A DNA stretch of 64,000 bases, taken from Pseudomonas asturiensis (GTDB taxonomy: Bacteria; Pseudomonadota; Gammaproteobacteria; Pseudomonadales; Pseudomonadaceae). The notes under the pieces were generated by a model. The model did not search any database, was not told the DNA's origin, and saw nothing but the letters and a program-made list of their open reading frames with translations. Within the stretch, counting starts at the first letter, position 1; each line of letters opens with the position of its first letter. Of the stretch, positions 23,221 through 31,932 are shown in pieces. The stretch lies in assembly GCF_900143095.1 (NCBI RefSeq), contig NZ_FRDA01000003.1, positions 1 to 64,000 on the forward strand, in the 5' to 3' direction. The position numbers were made by a program, and so were the translations under genes.

Positions 23221-25569
23221 TCAAAACGCAACCGAGGTCTGCACGTAGACGGTGCGAGGTTCGCCCACGTATTTGCCGCGGTTGTTATCGTCGAATGAGC
23301 GAGTGTAGTACTGGCGGTTGAAGATGTTCTTCATGCCCACGGCCACATTCAGGTCGGACAGTTGCGGGCCGAAGTCGTAACCGGCGCGCGTGCTGAACAC
23401 CATGTAGCCGGGGATGCGTCCGGTGCTGCCGTCTGCGCTTTCGGCGGAGGTGTTGGCGTTGTCGGCAAACTGGTCGCTCTGGAACGAGCTGTCCAGGTTG
23501 AGCTTCCATGGCCCGTCGGTGTAGCTGACACCCATCGTGCCTTTGTGCTTCGAGGAGAACGGTACGCGGTTGCCCTTGTTCGGGCCGTCTTCACGAATGG
23601 TGGCGTCGACGAAAGCGTAGCTGGCGTACACGTCGTAGCCCGCCAGCACCGGGCTCAGGCCTTCCAGCGCATAGTTGATGCTGGTCTCGATGCCTTGATG
23701 GCGCGTCTCGCCGCGAGCGATAACGGTGTCGTTGGTCTGGTTGCTGTCGTACTGGTTGTCGAAGTTGATCAGAAACGCCCCGATCTCGGCGCGCAGGTTG
23801 CCGTTGTCATAGCGCGTGCCCAGCTCCCAGGTCCGTGCCTTCTCCGGCTTCACTTCGCCACCGGTCACGCGGTTGGGCATCTGGCTGTATTGCACGCTGC
23901 CGAACGAGCCTTCGGTGTTGGCGTACAGGTTCCAGGTGTCGGTCAGGTGGTACAGCACATTCAACGCAGGCAGGGTGGTGGTGTAATCGCCCTGATACTT
24001 GACGTTGCTCAGGTTGTTGTTCTGTGCGGTGTCGATCATCTCGTAGCGAATGCCGGGCGTGATGGTCCACTTGCCGATGTCGATGCGGTCATCAACGTAA
24101 AACGCGTGGGCTTCGGTCGAGCCACGTGTGTCACGGTCGTTGCGGCTGGCGGTGGTCGGCAGTTGCCCGGTCACCGGCTCGCGGTAGCGCATTTCGTGAC
24201 CCGCTTCGTTGACGTAGCGATAGCCAACACCCACTTCATGCCAGGTTTCGCCCAGCGCAAAGCCTTGGGAGAAACGCGTTTCCAGACCGCGTACCCAGTA
24301 TTCGCGAGGCGACAGGGACACGAAGCTGCCCTGATCCAGATAACCGCTGCGCAAGGTCTTGGTGAAGAAGGTGTTGGCGGTGAAGACGCGGGCGTCCTGC
24401 TCGTAGCGATAGCCGAAATTGAACAGGGTGCGACGGCCCCAGAACTTGTCCTTGAGGCGGGTCGACTGGTACGGGTCGGCATCGTAATCGGCGACGCTCA
24501 GGCCGCCGGGCATTTGGGCTTCGCCCTCATAGTACTGGGCCGTGGCGTTGAGGCTGTTGGCCTCGTCGATCTGGTATTTGCCCTTGAGAATCAAGTCGTC
24601 GATCTGGGTGTCGCTGTGCTCGCGCCAGTCGCCGCCGCGCACGCCGGAATACAGAAGTGCGCCACCCAGGCCGTTATCGGCGGTGCCGCCAGCCAGCAGG
24701 TTGCCAGTGGTTTTGAAACCGTCATGGCTGGAGGACGGACTGGTTTCGGTCTGGATGCCGCCTTTGAGCGTCGGTTCATCGGGGATGGCGCGGGTCACGA
24801 AGTTGACGATGCCGCCGACGTTCTGCGGGCCGTAGCGCACTGCGCCGCCGCCGCGCACGACATCCACGGCGTCCATGTTGCCCATGCTGATGGGCGCGAA
24901 CGACAACTGCGGCTGACCGTAGGGGGCGAAGGGCACCGGGATGCCATCCATCAAGACCGTGGAGCGCGAGGCCAGGCGTGGGTTCAGGCCGCGAATGCCG
25001 AAGTTCAGTGCCATGTCGTGGCTGCCGGTGCCGTTGTTGTCCGGCGCATTGACGCCCGGAATACGGTTGAGCACTTCACGGGCAGAGGTCGCGCCGACCC
25101 GCTCGAATTCTTCACGGCGAATCACGTCGCGTGCGCCAGGGTGTTCGAAGACGTTGGTTTGCTGCGCTTCGCCCAGCCAGTCGCCGACGACCGTTGAAAC
25201 CCCTAGCTCGATCGGGGCGCCTGCCACACTGGCCGACTGCACGGTGAAGCCATTATTGCCATCGGCCACCGCTTGCAGACCGGTGCCTTCGAGCAGGGCA
25301 TTGATGCCTTGTTCGGCGGTGTACTGACCTTCCAGGCCACGGCTTTTCAGGCCGCTGGTGATCTGTGAGCCATAGGAAATCAGCACGCCTGCTTCCCGCC
25401 CGAACTGGTTCAGCGCCGTCTCAAGCTCGCTCGGCGCGATGTGGTAAACCCTGGATGCCACGTCGGCGGCTTGGGCCATCGACAGGCTGCCGACCGAAAG
25501 GCTGGCGCCGAAAATGACATGGCGCAGCGTGCGCGCCAGTGGAGACAGTGGGGTAGGGCGGGCTGACAT
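23221..25569 (-). CDS. fecA: FecA-like TonB-dependent ferric siderophore receptor with signalling domain
   Basis: A 782-residue outer-membrane receptor. After the signal peptide (ending AQAADV) comes an STN signalling domain (about residues 35-110, YHIAPSELETALNQFGREAGVLIS), then a plug (DVIRREEFERVGATSAREVLNRIPGVNAP) and a 22-strand barrel ending YVQTSVAF. The sequence resembles ferric dicitrate receptor FecA. The STN domain should signal to FecR, encoded upstream. The start at 25569 has an AGGA ribosome binding site. It is separated from fecR by about 360 bp containing a REP pair. The exact ligand is not provable from sequence. Confidence 0.9.
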   Translation of the reverse strand: MSARPTPLSPLARTLRHVIFGASLSVGSLSMAQAADVASRVYHIAPSELETALNQFGREAGVLISYGSQITSGLKSRGLEGQYTAEQGINALLEGTGLQAVADGNNGFTVQSASVAGAPIELGVSTVVGDWLGEAQQTNVFEHPGARDVIRREEFERVGATSAREVLNRIPGVNAPDNNGTGSHDMALNFGIRGLNPRLASRSTVLMDGIPVPFAPYGQPQLSFAPISMGNMDAVDVVRGGGAVRYGPQNVGGIVNFVTRAIPDEPTLKGGIQTETSPSSSHDGFKTTGNLLAGGTADNGLGGALLYSGVRGGDWREHSDTQIDDLILKGKYQIDEANSLNATAQYYEGEAQMPGGLSVADYDADPYQSTRLKDKFWGRRTLFNFGYRYEQDARVFTANTFFTKTLRSGYLDQGSFVSLSPREYWVRGLETRFSQGFALGETWHEVGVGYRYVNEAGHEMRYREPVTGQLPTTASRNDRDTRGSTEAHAFYVDDRIDIGKWTITPGIRYEMIDTAQNNNLSNVKYQGDYTTTLPALNVLYHLTDTWNLYANTEGSFGSVQYSQMPNRVTGGEVKPEKARTWELGTRYDNGNLRAEIGAFLINFDNQYDSNQTNDTVIARGETRHQGIETSINYALEGLSPVLAGYDVYASYAFVDATIREDGPNKGNRVPFSSKHKGTMGVSYTDGPWKLNLDSSFQSDQFADNANTSAESADGSTGRIPGYMVFSTRAGYDFGPQLSDLNVAVGMKNIFNRQYYTRSFDDNNRGKYVGEPRTVYVQTSVAF

Positions 25570-25769
25570 GCAGGAGTCCTTTGACCGGAAGATTGAAGTG
25601 CTTTTCCTGTCTGTCACGCGAGGGTCTCGAAACGGCTCACGTCTTTTGAAATATTTTTATGACGCCGTTACGAAGAATCAGGAAAACAGGCCTAAAACGC
25701 TGGAGTCGGACTGAAAATGGTTTCAGCCGGTGGAAGCGAGCCTGCTCGCGAATAGATCAGTACATTCCC

Positions 25770-25864
25770 GTGGGAGCGGACTTGTCCGCGAAGGGGCTCA
25801 GCCGAAGTTGTACCTGAACAGCAGCCTTCGTGGACAAACGCAACGCCGCCCGGTCCACTCCTAC
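25770..25864. repeat. REP doublet between fecR and fecA
   Basis: A left REP (GTGGGAGCGGACTTGTCCGCGAA, 25770-25791) and an inverted right REP (TTCGTGGACAAA ... GTCCACTCCTAC) bracket about 40 bp. The element lies inside the fecIR-fecA gene set and could attenuate or stabilise the mRNA 5' of fecA. Confidence 0.85.
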
Positions 25865-25926
25865 AAGCTGAGTTTGATCGTGTGAGCAGTCATCCAGGGA
25901 TAGCTGTGTAGAACGACAAGTGGGAT

Positions 25927-26904
25927 TTAAGCCCGTGCCTGCACGTTCACCCAATACCGGGTAAAGCGCTGCACGCGCACGGGCAGGGCTATTTCGAGCA
26001 TGTCGAGAATCCGTTCGCTGTCGGCCAGCGGGTAGCTGCCGGAGATCAGCAGGTTGGCAACGTTCGCCTCGCAGTTCAGGCGGCCGCGACGGTAGCGCCC
26101 CAGTTCGCCGAGAAAATCACCCAGCTTCATGCGCGATGCCACCAGCATGCCGTCGGCCCAGGCGCCGCTGCTGGCGTCCACGGGGCGTACGCTGTCCCAG
26201 GCATTGCGGCTGAACGTCACCTGTTGCTGCGCCTGCACAGTGAGGCGCGAACCTGCGTGATCGGCGGGCGCCAGTTCAACCGCGCCGGCGAACACCGCCA
26301 GTTGGGTGCGTCCATTCAACTGACGCAGGTTGAACCGGCTGCTGCCGCTCGCCGATTTCACGCGGCCTTCGGTGGTCAGCAGGTTCAGCGGGCGAGTGTC
26401 TGCCGAGGCCGTCATCAGGATTTCGCCTGATAGCAGTTGAATCAGCCGCTGTTGCGTGTCGAACTTCACATCCACGGCGCTGGCCGTGTTCAACTGAATC
26501 TGGCTGCCGTCACTCAAGGCCACCTTGCGCTGTTCGCCCACGCCGCTTTTGTAGTCGGCCAGCAAGGGTTGCAACGCGATCTGCTCACGCAGGCTCCAGC
26601 CTGCGACCGAGCCTGCACCCAGCAGCAACAGCAATTTGAGCGCATGGCGTCGGCTGCCAGACTTCGGCGCGCCCAACGCAGCGTGCGCGAGGGGCGAGGA
26701 CAGGCCGCTCAAACGCTGATTGACGCGCTGAATGTGCGCCCACGCCCGTTGATGCTCGGCGTTGCCATTGAGCCAGAGCTGCCAGGCTTTTTGACGGCCT
26801 GCATTCAGCCCGCCTTCCTGCATTTCCAGCAACCACCCGACGGCCTGCTGCGCGACCGCAGGCGAAATGTCGGATTTATTCAAGGAGTCGTTGTTCAGGC
26901 TCAT
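25927..26904 (-). CDS. fecR: FecR-family anti-sigma factor / sensor
   Basis: A 325-residue inner-membrane protein. The N-terminal cytoplasmic part carries the FecR DUF4880-type helix (VGWLLEMQEGGLNAGRQKAWQLWLN), followed by one membrane segment (LKLLLLLGAGSVAGWSL, about 100-117) and a periplasmic FecR domain (about 130-325) with RKVALSDGSQIQLNTASAVDVKF and the terminal secretin-like piece. It holds FecI until the receptor signals. The ATG at 26904 overlaps the fecI stop by 4 bp; a much longer in-frame reading upstream is only fecI in another frame. Confidence 0.92.
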   Translation of the reverse strand: MSLNNDSLNKSDISPAVAQQAVGWLLEMQEGGLNAGRQKAWQLWLNGNAEHQRAWAHIQRVNQRLSGLSSPLAHAALGAPKSGSRRHALKLLLLLGAGSVAGWSLREQIALQPLLADYKSGVGEQRKVALSDGSQIQLNTASAVDVKFDTQQRLIQLLSGEILMTASADTRPLNLLTTEGRVKSASGSSRFNLRQLNGRTQLAVFAGAVELAPADHAGSRLTVQAQQQVTFSRNAWDSVRPVDASSGAWADGMLVASRMKLGDFLGELGRYRRGRLNCEANVANLLISGSYPLADSERILDMLEIALPVRVQRFTRYWVNVQARA

Positions 26905-27431
26905 AAGGCGAAGTAGCAGCGCAGCGCGGCCTTGTTGAGGTGGCGTTTGACCGTGGCGATGGAAATGCCTAGCGCGCGGGCGATTTCGCCGTGGCTCAGG
27001 CCGTCGACCTGGGACATCAGGAAGGCGCTTTTGACCGGGGCGGGAAGTCCCTCCAGCAACTGGTCCAGTTCGACCAGCGTTTCGAGAATGATCGCCCGGT
27101 CTTCTTCTGACGGTGCCACGCTTTCCGGCAGCTCGGCCAGCGCCTGATAGTAGGCGCGCTCCAGATCCTGGCGTCGGTAGTGGTTGCACAGCACGCGTCG
27201 GGCAATGGTGGTCAGGAACGCACGCGGCTCAATGATCGGTTGCGGGTCGCGTGCGCCCAGCACCTTGATGAACGTGTCCTGAGCCAGGTCTGCCGCGCTG
27301 TGAGGGCAGCCGAGACGGCGCCGCAACCAGTTCGTCAGCCAGGCGTTATGAGCCCGAAACAGGCCGTCGACAGTGTGATTGAGAGCAGGATGGGTGCTGG
27401 GCGTCACGAAGAGCAATCCACGAGGACTCAT
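26901..27431 (-). CDS. fecI: FecI-like ECF sigma factor
   Basis: A 176-residue ECF sigma factor with region 2 (LFRAHNAWLTNWLRRRLGC ... AADLAQDTFIKVL) and region 4 (VDGLSHGEIARALGISIATVKRHL). It should direct RNA polymerase to the fecA promoter when iron citrate or a related chelate is sensed. The start at 27431 was preferred because a Fur box sits at 27466-27480 just upstream; longer starts at 27497 or 27539 would place the box inside the gene. It overlaps fecR by 4 bp. Confidence 0.88.
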   Translation of the reverse strand: MSPRGLLFVTPSTHPALNHTVDGLFRAHNAWLTNWLRRRLGCPHSAADLAQDTFIKVLGARDPQPIIEPRAFLTTIARRVLCNHYRRQDLERAYYQALAELPESVAPSEEDRAIILETLVELDQLLEGLPAPVKSAFLMSQVDGLSHGEIARALGISIATVKRHLNKAALRCYFAL

Positions 27432-27465
27432 TGATGGCGTGGATTCTGTCAGACTCTTTTGCGTA

Positions 27466-27480
27466 TGAGAATATTTATCA
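27466..27480. promoter_or_regulatory. Fur box between fecI and the DUF3649 operon
   Basis: The 15 bp read TGAGAATATTTATCA, matching 12 of the 14 defined positions of the 7-1-7 Fur consensus TGATAATNATTATCA. It lies 35 bp upstream of fecI and about 115 bp upstream of the divergent DUF3649 gene, so iron probably represses both. Confidence 0.75.
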
Positions 27481-27594
27481 TTAATATTGCGCTTCATTCG
27501 TCTGGTTAATGACGAACACAGACTTGTCTGCGACGCCATGCCTGTCGGTATGACCCGCTACCTGCCATTTAATGTCCCGAACGAAGACACTCCG

Positions 27595-27945
27595 ATGGAT
27601 GCTTCCACAGCCGTAACGACCCCGACTTCTGCCGTGGCCAAGAAGCGAACGCCCAAGGCCAAAGGTGTGACGGTCGCTTACCGACTCGGCGTGACCTCGC
27701 GCGCGCTCGCCGCCATCTTTGCCGGTTATCTGCTGGCCTCCATCACCAGCATCTGCATCGCGCAGTGGTTGCCGATTCCCCGCGCCGAGGCCGTGGGAAT
27801 CGGCATGATGCTGTCGTTCCTCGCCTACCTGGCCGCTGTGCTCTGGTGCTTCGCTTGTCGAACGGCATTGCAGGCCTGGGTCGGTGTGCTGGCACCCTGC
27901 GCCGCGCTCGGTGCGGCGTACGCGTGCGGCCGGTGGCTGCTGTGA
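27595..27945 (+). CDS. DUF3649 iron-uptake-associated membrane protein
   Basis: A 116-residue protein (MDASTAVTTPTSAVAKKRTP, a basic N-terminal stretch) with three hydrophobic segments (about 40-58, 65-85 and 92-112) ending in ACGRWLL. It fits the DUF3649 family, found next to TonB receptors and PepSY proteins in pseudomonads. The start is uncertain: ATG 27550 or 27487 are also in frame. Its stop codon overlaps the GTG of the PepSY gene by 4 bp, and it lies divergent from fecI across a Fur box. Confidence 0.75.
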   Translation: MDASTAVTTPTSAVAKKRTPKAKGVTVAYRLGVTSRALAAIFAGYLLASITSICIAQWLPIPRAEAVGIGMMLSFLAYLAAVLWCFACRTALQAWVGVLAPCAALGAAYACGRWLL

Positions 27946-29516
27946 AAGAGGGCTTCCGTCAGGCGATGGCCTGGTTGCACACCTGGGTCGGGTTGCTGTT
28001 CGGCTGGTTGCTGTTCGCGATTTTTCTGACCGGCACGCTTTCGTACTTCAAGGACGAGATCACCCAATGGATGCAGCCGGAAATCCCGGTGCGCACGCTC
28101 GATGCCGGCGCCAGTGTGCAGATGGCTCAGAACTACCTGCAAACCCATGCCGCCGGTGCCTCGCGCTGGTTCATCAGCCTGCCTGACGAGCGCACGCCCG
28201 GGTTGTCGGTGGGCTGGCTGCCGGAAGGCAAAGCCGGCCAGCGCAATAATTTCGTGCGCAAGCTGCTCGATCCACAGACGGGGGCCGAAGTGCAGGCGCG
28301 GGACACCCGGGGCGGGGATTTCTTCTATCGCTTCCACTATCAGTTGCAGATGCCGTATCCGTGGGGCCGCTGGCTGGCGACCATCGCTGCGATGGTGATG
28401 TTTGTCGCGTTGGTCACCGGCATCATCATCCACAAAAAAGTCTTCAAGGAGTTCTTCACCTTCCGGCCGCGCAAGGGCCAGCGCTCCTGGCTTGACGGGC
28501 ATAACGCGCTCGGTGTGCTGGTGCTGCCGTTCCACTTGATGATCACTTACAGCAGCCTGGTGATCTTCATGTCGATGGTCATGCCGGCCAGTATCCTGAC
28601 TGCCTATGGCACTGTTCAGGCGTACTACAACGAAGCGTTTCCAGCGTCCCGGTCCGCCAGGGCCGAAGGCAATCCTGCGCCGTTGATTGCGCTGGCACCG
28701 TTGGTCAAGACGGCCGCCGAGCGTTGGGACAGCGGCCATGTCGGGCGCGTGATCGTCAATAACCCCGGCGATGCAGCCGCCACGGTCCTGCTGACCCGTG
28801 ACGACAAGGGCAGCATTGTCATGGAGCGTGGCGGGGCGCTGACATTCAGCGGTGTCAGCGGCGAGTTGCAGAGTGAAGTGCCGGAACGGCCGATGGCGTT
28901 GCAGGTTTCCGGCGCGATGTATGGCCTGCACGTCGGGCATTTCGCTGAGCCTTTGTTGCGCTGGCTGTACTTCATTTTCGGTATCGCGGGTACTGCCATG
29001 ATCGGCACGGGACTGGTGATGTGGCTGGGCAAACGTCAGCTCAAGCACGCAAAAAGTGCTGCGCTGCCGCTGGAGCTGAGGCTGGTGGAAGTGCTGAACA
29101 TCGCCAGCATGTCCGGCTTGATGATCGCGGTGGCTGCATTCTTCTGGGCCAACCGCGTGATGCCGGCAGGATTGGCCGGGCGTGCGGATTGGGAAGTCAG
29201 CGTGTTCTTCAGCGTCTGGGGCGTGTCCGTGCTGCATGCGTTGCTGCGTCGCGGTCGCACTGCCTGGCGTGAGCAGCTGTGGCTGGGCGCGTTTCTGTTC
29301 ACGGCGTTGCCGCTGCTGGACCTGCTAAGCGCAGGTCGCTATCTGCTGGATTCATGGGCTGCGGGCAGTTGGGTACTGACAGCGTTTGACCTGACGGCCT
29401 TGGCGACGGGGCTGTTTCTGGGCTGGACGGCCACGAAGTTCACGTCGTCGCCCGCCACCAGGGCGCTACGCCCGGACAGCCTGCCGTTGCAGGCCGGCCC
29501 GCAGGAGGCTGGTTGA
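27942..29516 (+). CDS. PepSY-associated TM protein (PiuB-like ferric reductase)
   Basis: A 524-residue inner-membrane protein. Membrane helices are at the N terminus (WVGLLFGWLLFAIFLTGTLSY), near 150-170, 200-220 and several after 350; a large periplasmic loop lies between. The family (PepSY_TM, PiuB type) is thought to reduce siderophore-bound iron, using conserved histidines such as HTW (near residue 12) and HNAL/HLMI. The GTG start at 27942 overlaps the DUF3649 stop (GTGA). It overlaps the DUF3325 ATG by 1 bp (TGATG). It is in the Fur-regulated operon. Confidence 0.88.
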   Translation: MKEGFRQAMAWLHTWVGLLFGWLLFAIFLTGTLSYFKDEITQWMQPEIPVRTLDAGASVQMAQNYLQTHAAGASRWFISLPDERTPGLSVGWLPEGKAGQRNNFVRKLLDPQTGAEVQARDTRGGDFFYRFHYQLQMPYPWGRWLATIAAMVMFVALVTGIIIHKKVFKEFFTFRPRKGQRSWLDGHNALGVLVLPFHLMITYSSLVIFMSMVMPASILTAYGTVQAYYNEAFPASRSARAEGNPAPLIALAPLVKTAAERWDSGHVGRVIVNNPGDAAATVLLTRDDKGSIVMERGGALTFSGVSGELQSEVPERPMALQVSGAMYGLHVGHFAEPLLRWLYFIFGIAGTAMIGTGLVMWLGKRQLKHAKSAALPLELRLVEVLNIASMSGLMIAVAAFFWANRVMPAGLAGRADWEVSVFFSVWGVSVLHALLRRGRTAWREQLWLGAFLFTALPLLDLLSAGRYLLDSWAAGSWVLTAFDLTALATGLFLGWTATKFTSSPATRALRPDSLPLQAGPQEAG

Positions 29517-29845
29517 TGCTGCTTGCGGCCTTGTTGTGTTACCTGGGGTTTTCGTCGCTGTGCCTGTCCATGCCACGCCATTACGGCGAACTGTGCAAAG
29601 GCCCGCTCTCCGGGCGTCGTCGCCTGACCTTCAAGCTGATCGGCTGGAGCGCGCTGCTCGTCTCGCCCTGGCCTGCTGTGGACGCCGACGGCTGGGACAT
29701 CGGTCTGGTGCAGTGGTTTGCGGTGTTGATGGCCAGCGCCGTGGTGCTGGTGTCGCTGATACCATTGCGGCCGCGCTGGGTGCTGACTCTGGCCGGTAGC
29801 GCGCTTGTGTTCAGCCCGCTGGCGATGCTCGATCAGGTGTTTTAG
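29516..29845 (+). CDS. DUF3325 membrane protein
   Basis: A 109-residue protein with three to four hydrophobic segments (AALLCYLGFSSLCLSM, LIGWSALLVSPWPAV, WFAVLMASAVVLVSLIPL, VLTLAGSALVFSPLAML) and the HYGELCKGPLSGRRR loop. This is the DUF3325 pattern, third gene of the DUF3649-PepSY-DUF3325 set. An AGGAGG ribosome binding site precedes the ATG inside the PepSY gene. It ends 4 bp into the 3' end of the convergent AraC gene. Confidence 0.8.
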   Translation: MLLAALLCYLGFSSLCLSMPRHYGELCKGPLSGRRRLTFKLIGWSALLVSPWPAVDADGWDIGLVQWFAVLMASAVVLVSLIPLRPRWVLTLAGSALVFSPLAMLDQVF

Positions 29846-30720
29846 ATCGCCAGCAGGGCCGCGCGGTATTCGCCGGGCGTCGCGCCCATGGCGTGGCGAA
29901 ACCGATTGCTGAAATGACTGGCGCTGGCAAAACCGCACGCCTGGGCAATGTCGCCAAGCGGGTTGTGGGTGGTGCGCAGTAACTGGCGAGCCCGTTCCAG
30001 ACGACGTGCCAGCAGATACTGATGAGGCGGCAAACCGAAGCTCTCGCGGAACATGCGGGCGAAATGGTATTCCGACAGCGCACACAATCCTGCCAGTTGG
30101 CCCAGGCTCAGGGGATCCGCCAGATGCGTCTCGATGAACTCTGCCAGTTGCCTTCGCAGGTGCGGCGCCAAGCCACCTTTCAGACGCAAACCTTCGCGTT
30201 GCCCGACCTGGCTGAGCAGTGCGTGGTCGATCATGTCATGGGCCAGGCTGCTGGTCAGCAGACGTTCGCCCGGTTCGGCCCAGTTGAGGCGGATCAGTTG
30301 CTGGAAACGCTGCGCCTGCGCCGGATCGTCCAGAAAGGTGTCTTCACGCAGCTGCATTTCCCGAGGCTCGCGGTCCAGTAGCGTGACGCAACTCAACGCG
30401 AACTGCTCCGCGCTGAAATACAGATGCGCCAGGCGAATCTCGCCGTTCACGATCCACGCCGATTCGTGTCCGGCAGGCAACACACAGAGTTTGCCGGGAG
30501 AACCTTTCTGGTCCGGCCGATCACGCCGAAACGTGCCGGTGCCGTCTTCGATGTAGCACGACAGCGTGTGGTGGGTCGGGGCGTGATACTCCTGGGAGTC
30601 ATGCCGATTGCTCCACAGCGCTGCCACCAAACCGTCGCCCAGCGTTGCGCTCTGCTCAAGGCAGGAGTGGGGCGAGCTGTTCAGGGCCTGGAAGACCTGA
30701 ATGGATTCGATGGTGGGCAT
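29842..30720 (-). CDS. AraC-family transcriptional regulator
   Basis: A 292-residue regulator. The N-terminal part resembles a cupin-like sensing domain (HHTLSCYIEDGTGTF, LPAGHESAWIVNG), and the C-terminal AraC double helix-turn-helix is at about 190-288 (DPLSLGQLAGLCALSEYHFARMF, LGDIAQACGFASASHFSNRFRHAMGATPGEYR). It probably binds a small effector. It is divergent from the EamA exporter gene (137-bp gap), which may be its target, and converges with the DUF3325 gene. Confidence 0.9.
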   Translation of the reverse strand: MPTIESIQVFQALNSSPHSCLEQSATLGDGLVAALWSNRHDSQEYHAPTHHTLSCYIEDGTGTFRRDRPDQKGSPGKLCVLPAGHESAWIVNGEIRLAHLYFSAEQFALSCVTLLDREPREMQLREDTFLDDPAQAQRFQQLIRLNWAEPGERLLTSSLAHDMIDHALLSQVGQREGLRLKGGLAPHLRRQLAEFIETHLADPLSLGQLAGLCALSEYHFARMFRESFGLPPHQYLLARRLERARQLLRTTHNPLGDIAQACGFASASHFSNRFRHAMGATPGEYRAALLAI

Positions 30721-30856
30721 GGCGTTTCCTCTATGCCGCTCATCGTACCTGCGAGCAGCTCGCCTGCCATCACCGTGTCGATCAAATGCGCAAGATTATG
30801 CAAACGCCTGCGGCGAGGCGCGCAGCAGACTGAGGGCTCATCAAGGAGCCTGCGTC

Positions 30857-31759
30857 ATGAACCTATCGCTTTATCTGCTGACCGTGCTGATCTGGGGCAC
30901 GACCTGGATCGCGCTGAAACTCCAGCTGGGCGAGGTCGCCATTCCCGTGTCGATTGTCTATCGCTTCGCACTGGCTGCGCTGGTGCTGTTTGCGATTCTG
31001 CTGATCACCCGAAGGCTGCAACCGGTCAACCGTCGTGGCCAGCTGATTTGTCTGGCGCAGGGCGTCTGTCTGTTCTGCGTCAATTTCATGTGCTTTTTGA
31101 CCGCGAGTCAGTGGATCCCCAGCGGTCTGATCGCCGTCGTCTTTTCGACCGCGACGTTATGGAACGCGCTGAACGCGCGGCTGTTCTTTCGCCAGAAAGT
31201 CGCCAGCAATGTGTTGGCTGGCGGTGCCTTGGGGTTGTTGGGGCTGGCCTGCCTGTTCTGGCCTGAAATGTCGGGGCATGGCGCCAGTCATCAAACCCTG
31301 ATCGGTCTGGGATTGGCGCTGCTGGGCACGCTGTGTTTTTCGGCGGGTAACATGCTGTCGAGCATGCAGCAGAAGGCCGGTCTGCGTCCGTTGACCACCA
31401 ATGCCTGGGGCATGTTCTATGGCGCGACGATTCTGTGTGCGTATTGCCTGCTCAGCGGGACGCCGTTCACGGTTGAGTGGAATGGCCGCTACATCGGCTC
31501 GCTGCTGTATCTGGTCATCCCCGGCTCGGTGATTGGCTTTACCGCCTACCTGACACTGGTCGGGCGCATGGGGCCAGAGCGCGCCGCGTACTGCACGGTA
31601 CTGTTCCCGGTGGTGGCGCTGAACATTTCGGCGTGGGTCGAGGGCTATCAGTGGACACCGGTGGCGCTGATCGGGCTGGTGCTGGTGATGGTGGGCAATG
31701 TGCTTGTGTTCAGGAAGGCCAAGCCGGTGGTCGTGCCGGTGGGCGGGAAACTGGCCTGA
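30857..31759 (+). CDS. EamA/DMT-family exporter
   Basis: A 300-residue, ten-helix inner-membrane protein with two EamA repeats (LTVLIWGTTWIALKLQLGEV at the N terminus and LALLGTLCFSAGNMLSS in the middle), the RhaT/RhtA type. It likely exports amino acids or metabolites by proton exchange; the substrate is unknown. The ATG at 30857 has an AAGGAG site. It lies divergent from the AraC regulator, a common arrangement for a regulated exporter. A REP pair follows. Confidence 0.88.
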   Translation: MNLSLYLLTVLIWGTTWIALKLQLGEVAIPVSIVYRFALAALVLFAILLITRRLQPVNRRGQLICLAQGVCLFCVNFMCFLTASQWIPSGLIAVVFSTATLWNALNARLFFRQKVASNVLAGGALGLLGLACLFWPEMSGHGASHQTLIGLGLALLGTLCFSAGNMLSSMQQKAGLRPLTTNAWGMFYGATILCAYCLLSGTPFTVEWNGRYIGSLLYLVIPGSVIGFTAYLTLVGRMGPERAAYCTVLFPVVALNISAWVEGYQWTPVALIGLVLVMVGNVLVFRKAKPVVVPVGGKLA

Positions 31760-31800
31760 GGCTAACGCGGGTACAGCGCGGTCGTGTAGCCGATAAAACT

Positions 31801-31886
31801 GTGGGAGGCGGCTTGCCGGCGACAGCGCAAGACCTGTCACTGACACGTCGCCTGACACTCCGCATCGCCGGCAAGCCGCCTCCCAC
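31801..31886. repeat. REP doublet, GGCGGCTTGCCGGCG type
   Basis: GTGGGAGGCGGCTTGCCGGCGA at 31801 is mirrored by CGCCGGCAAGCCGCCTCCCAC ending at 31885. It lies between the convergent ends of the EamA exporter and the 2-hydroxyacid dehydrogenase. Confidence 0.85.
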
Positions 31887-31932
31887 GTTCAAACACAGCG
31901 TTCCTTTGAGCTGCGGGCCTGACCGATTTCTC

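Noticed and set aside
23362..25197. Long open frame antisense to fecA (611 codons)
   Set aside because: It mirrors a clear TonB receptor on the other strand; long antisense frames are common in GC-rich genes, and the translation has no family resemblance.
26905..27189. Extended N terminus for FecR
   Set aside because: The added residues are fecI read in another frame and are Arg/Pro-rich; the ATG at 26904 with overlap to fecI is the real start.
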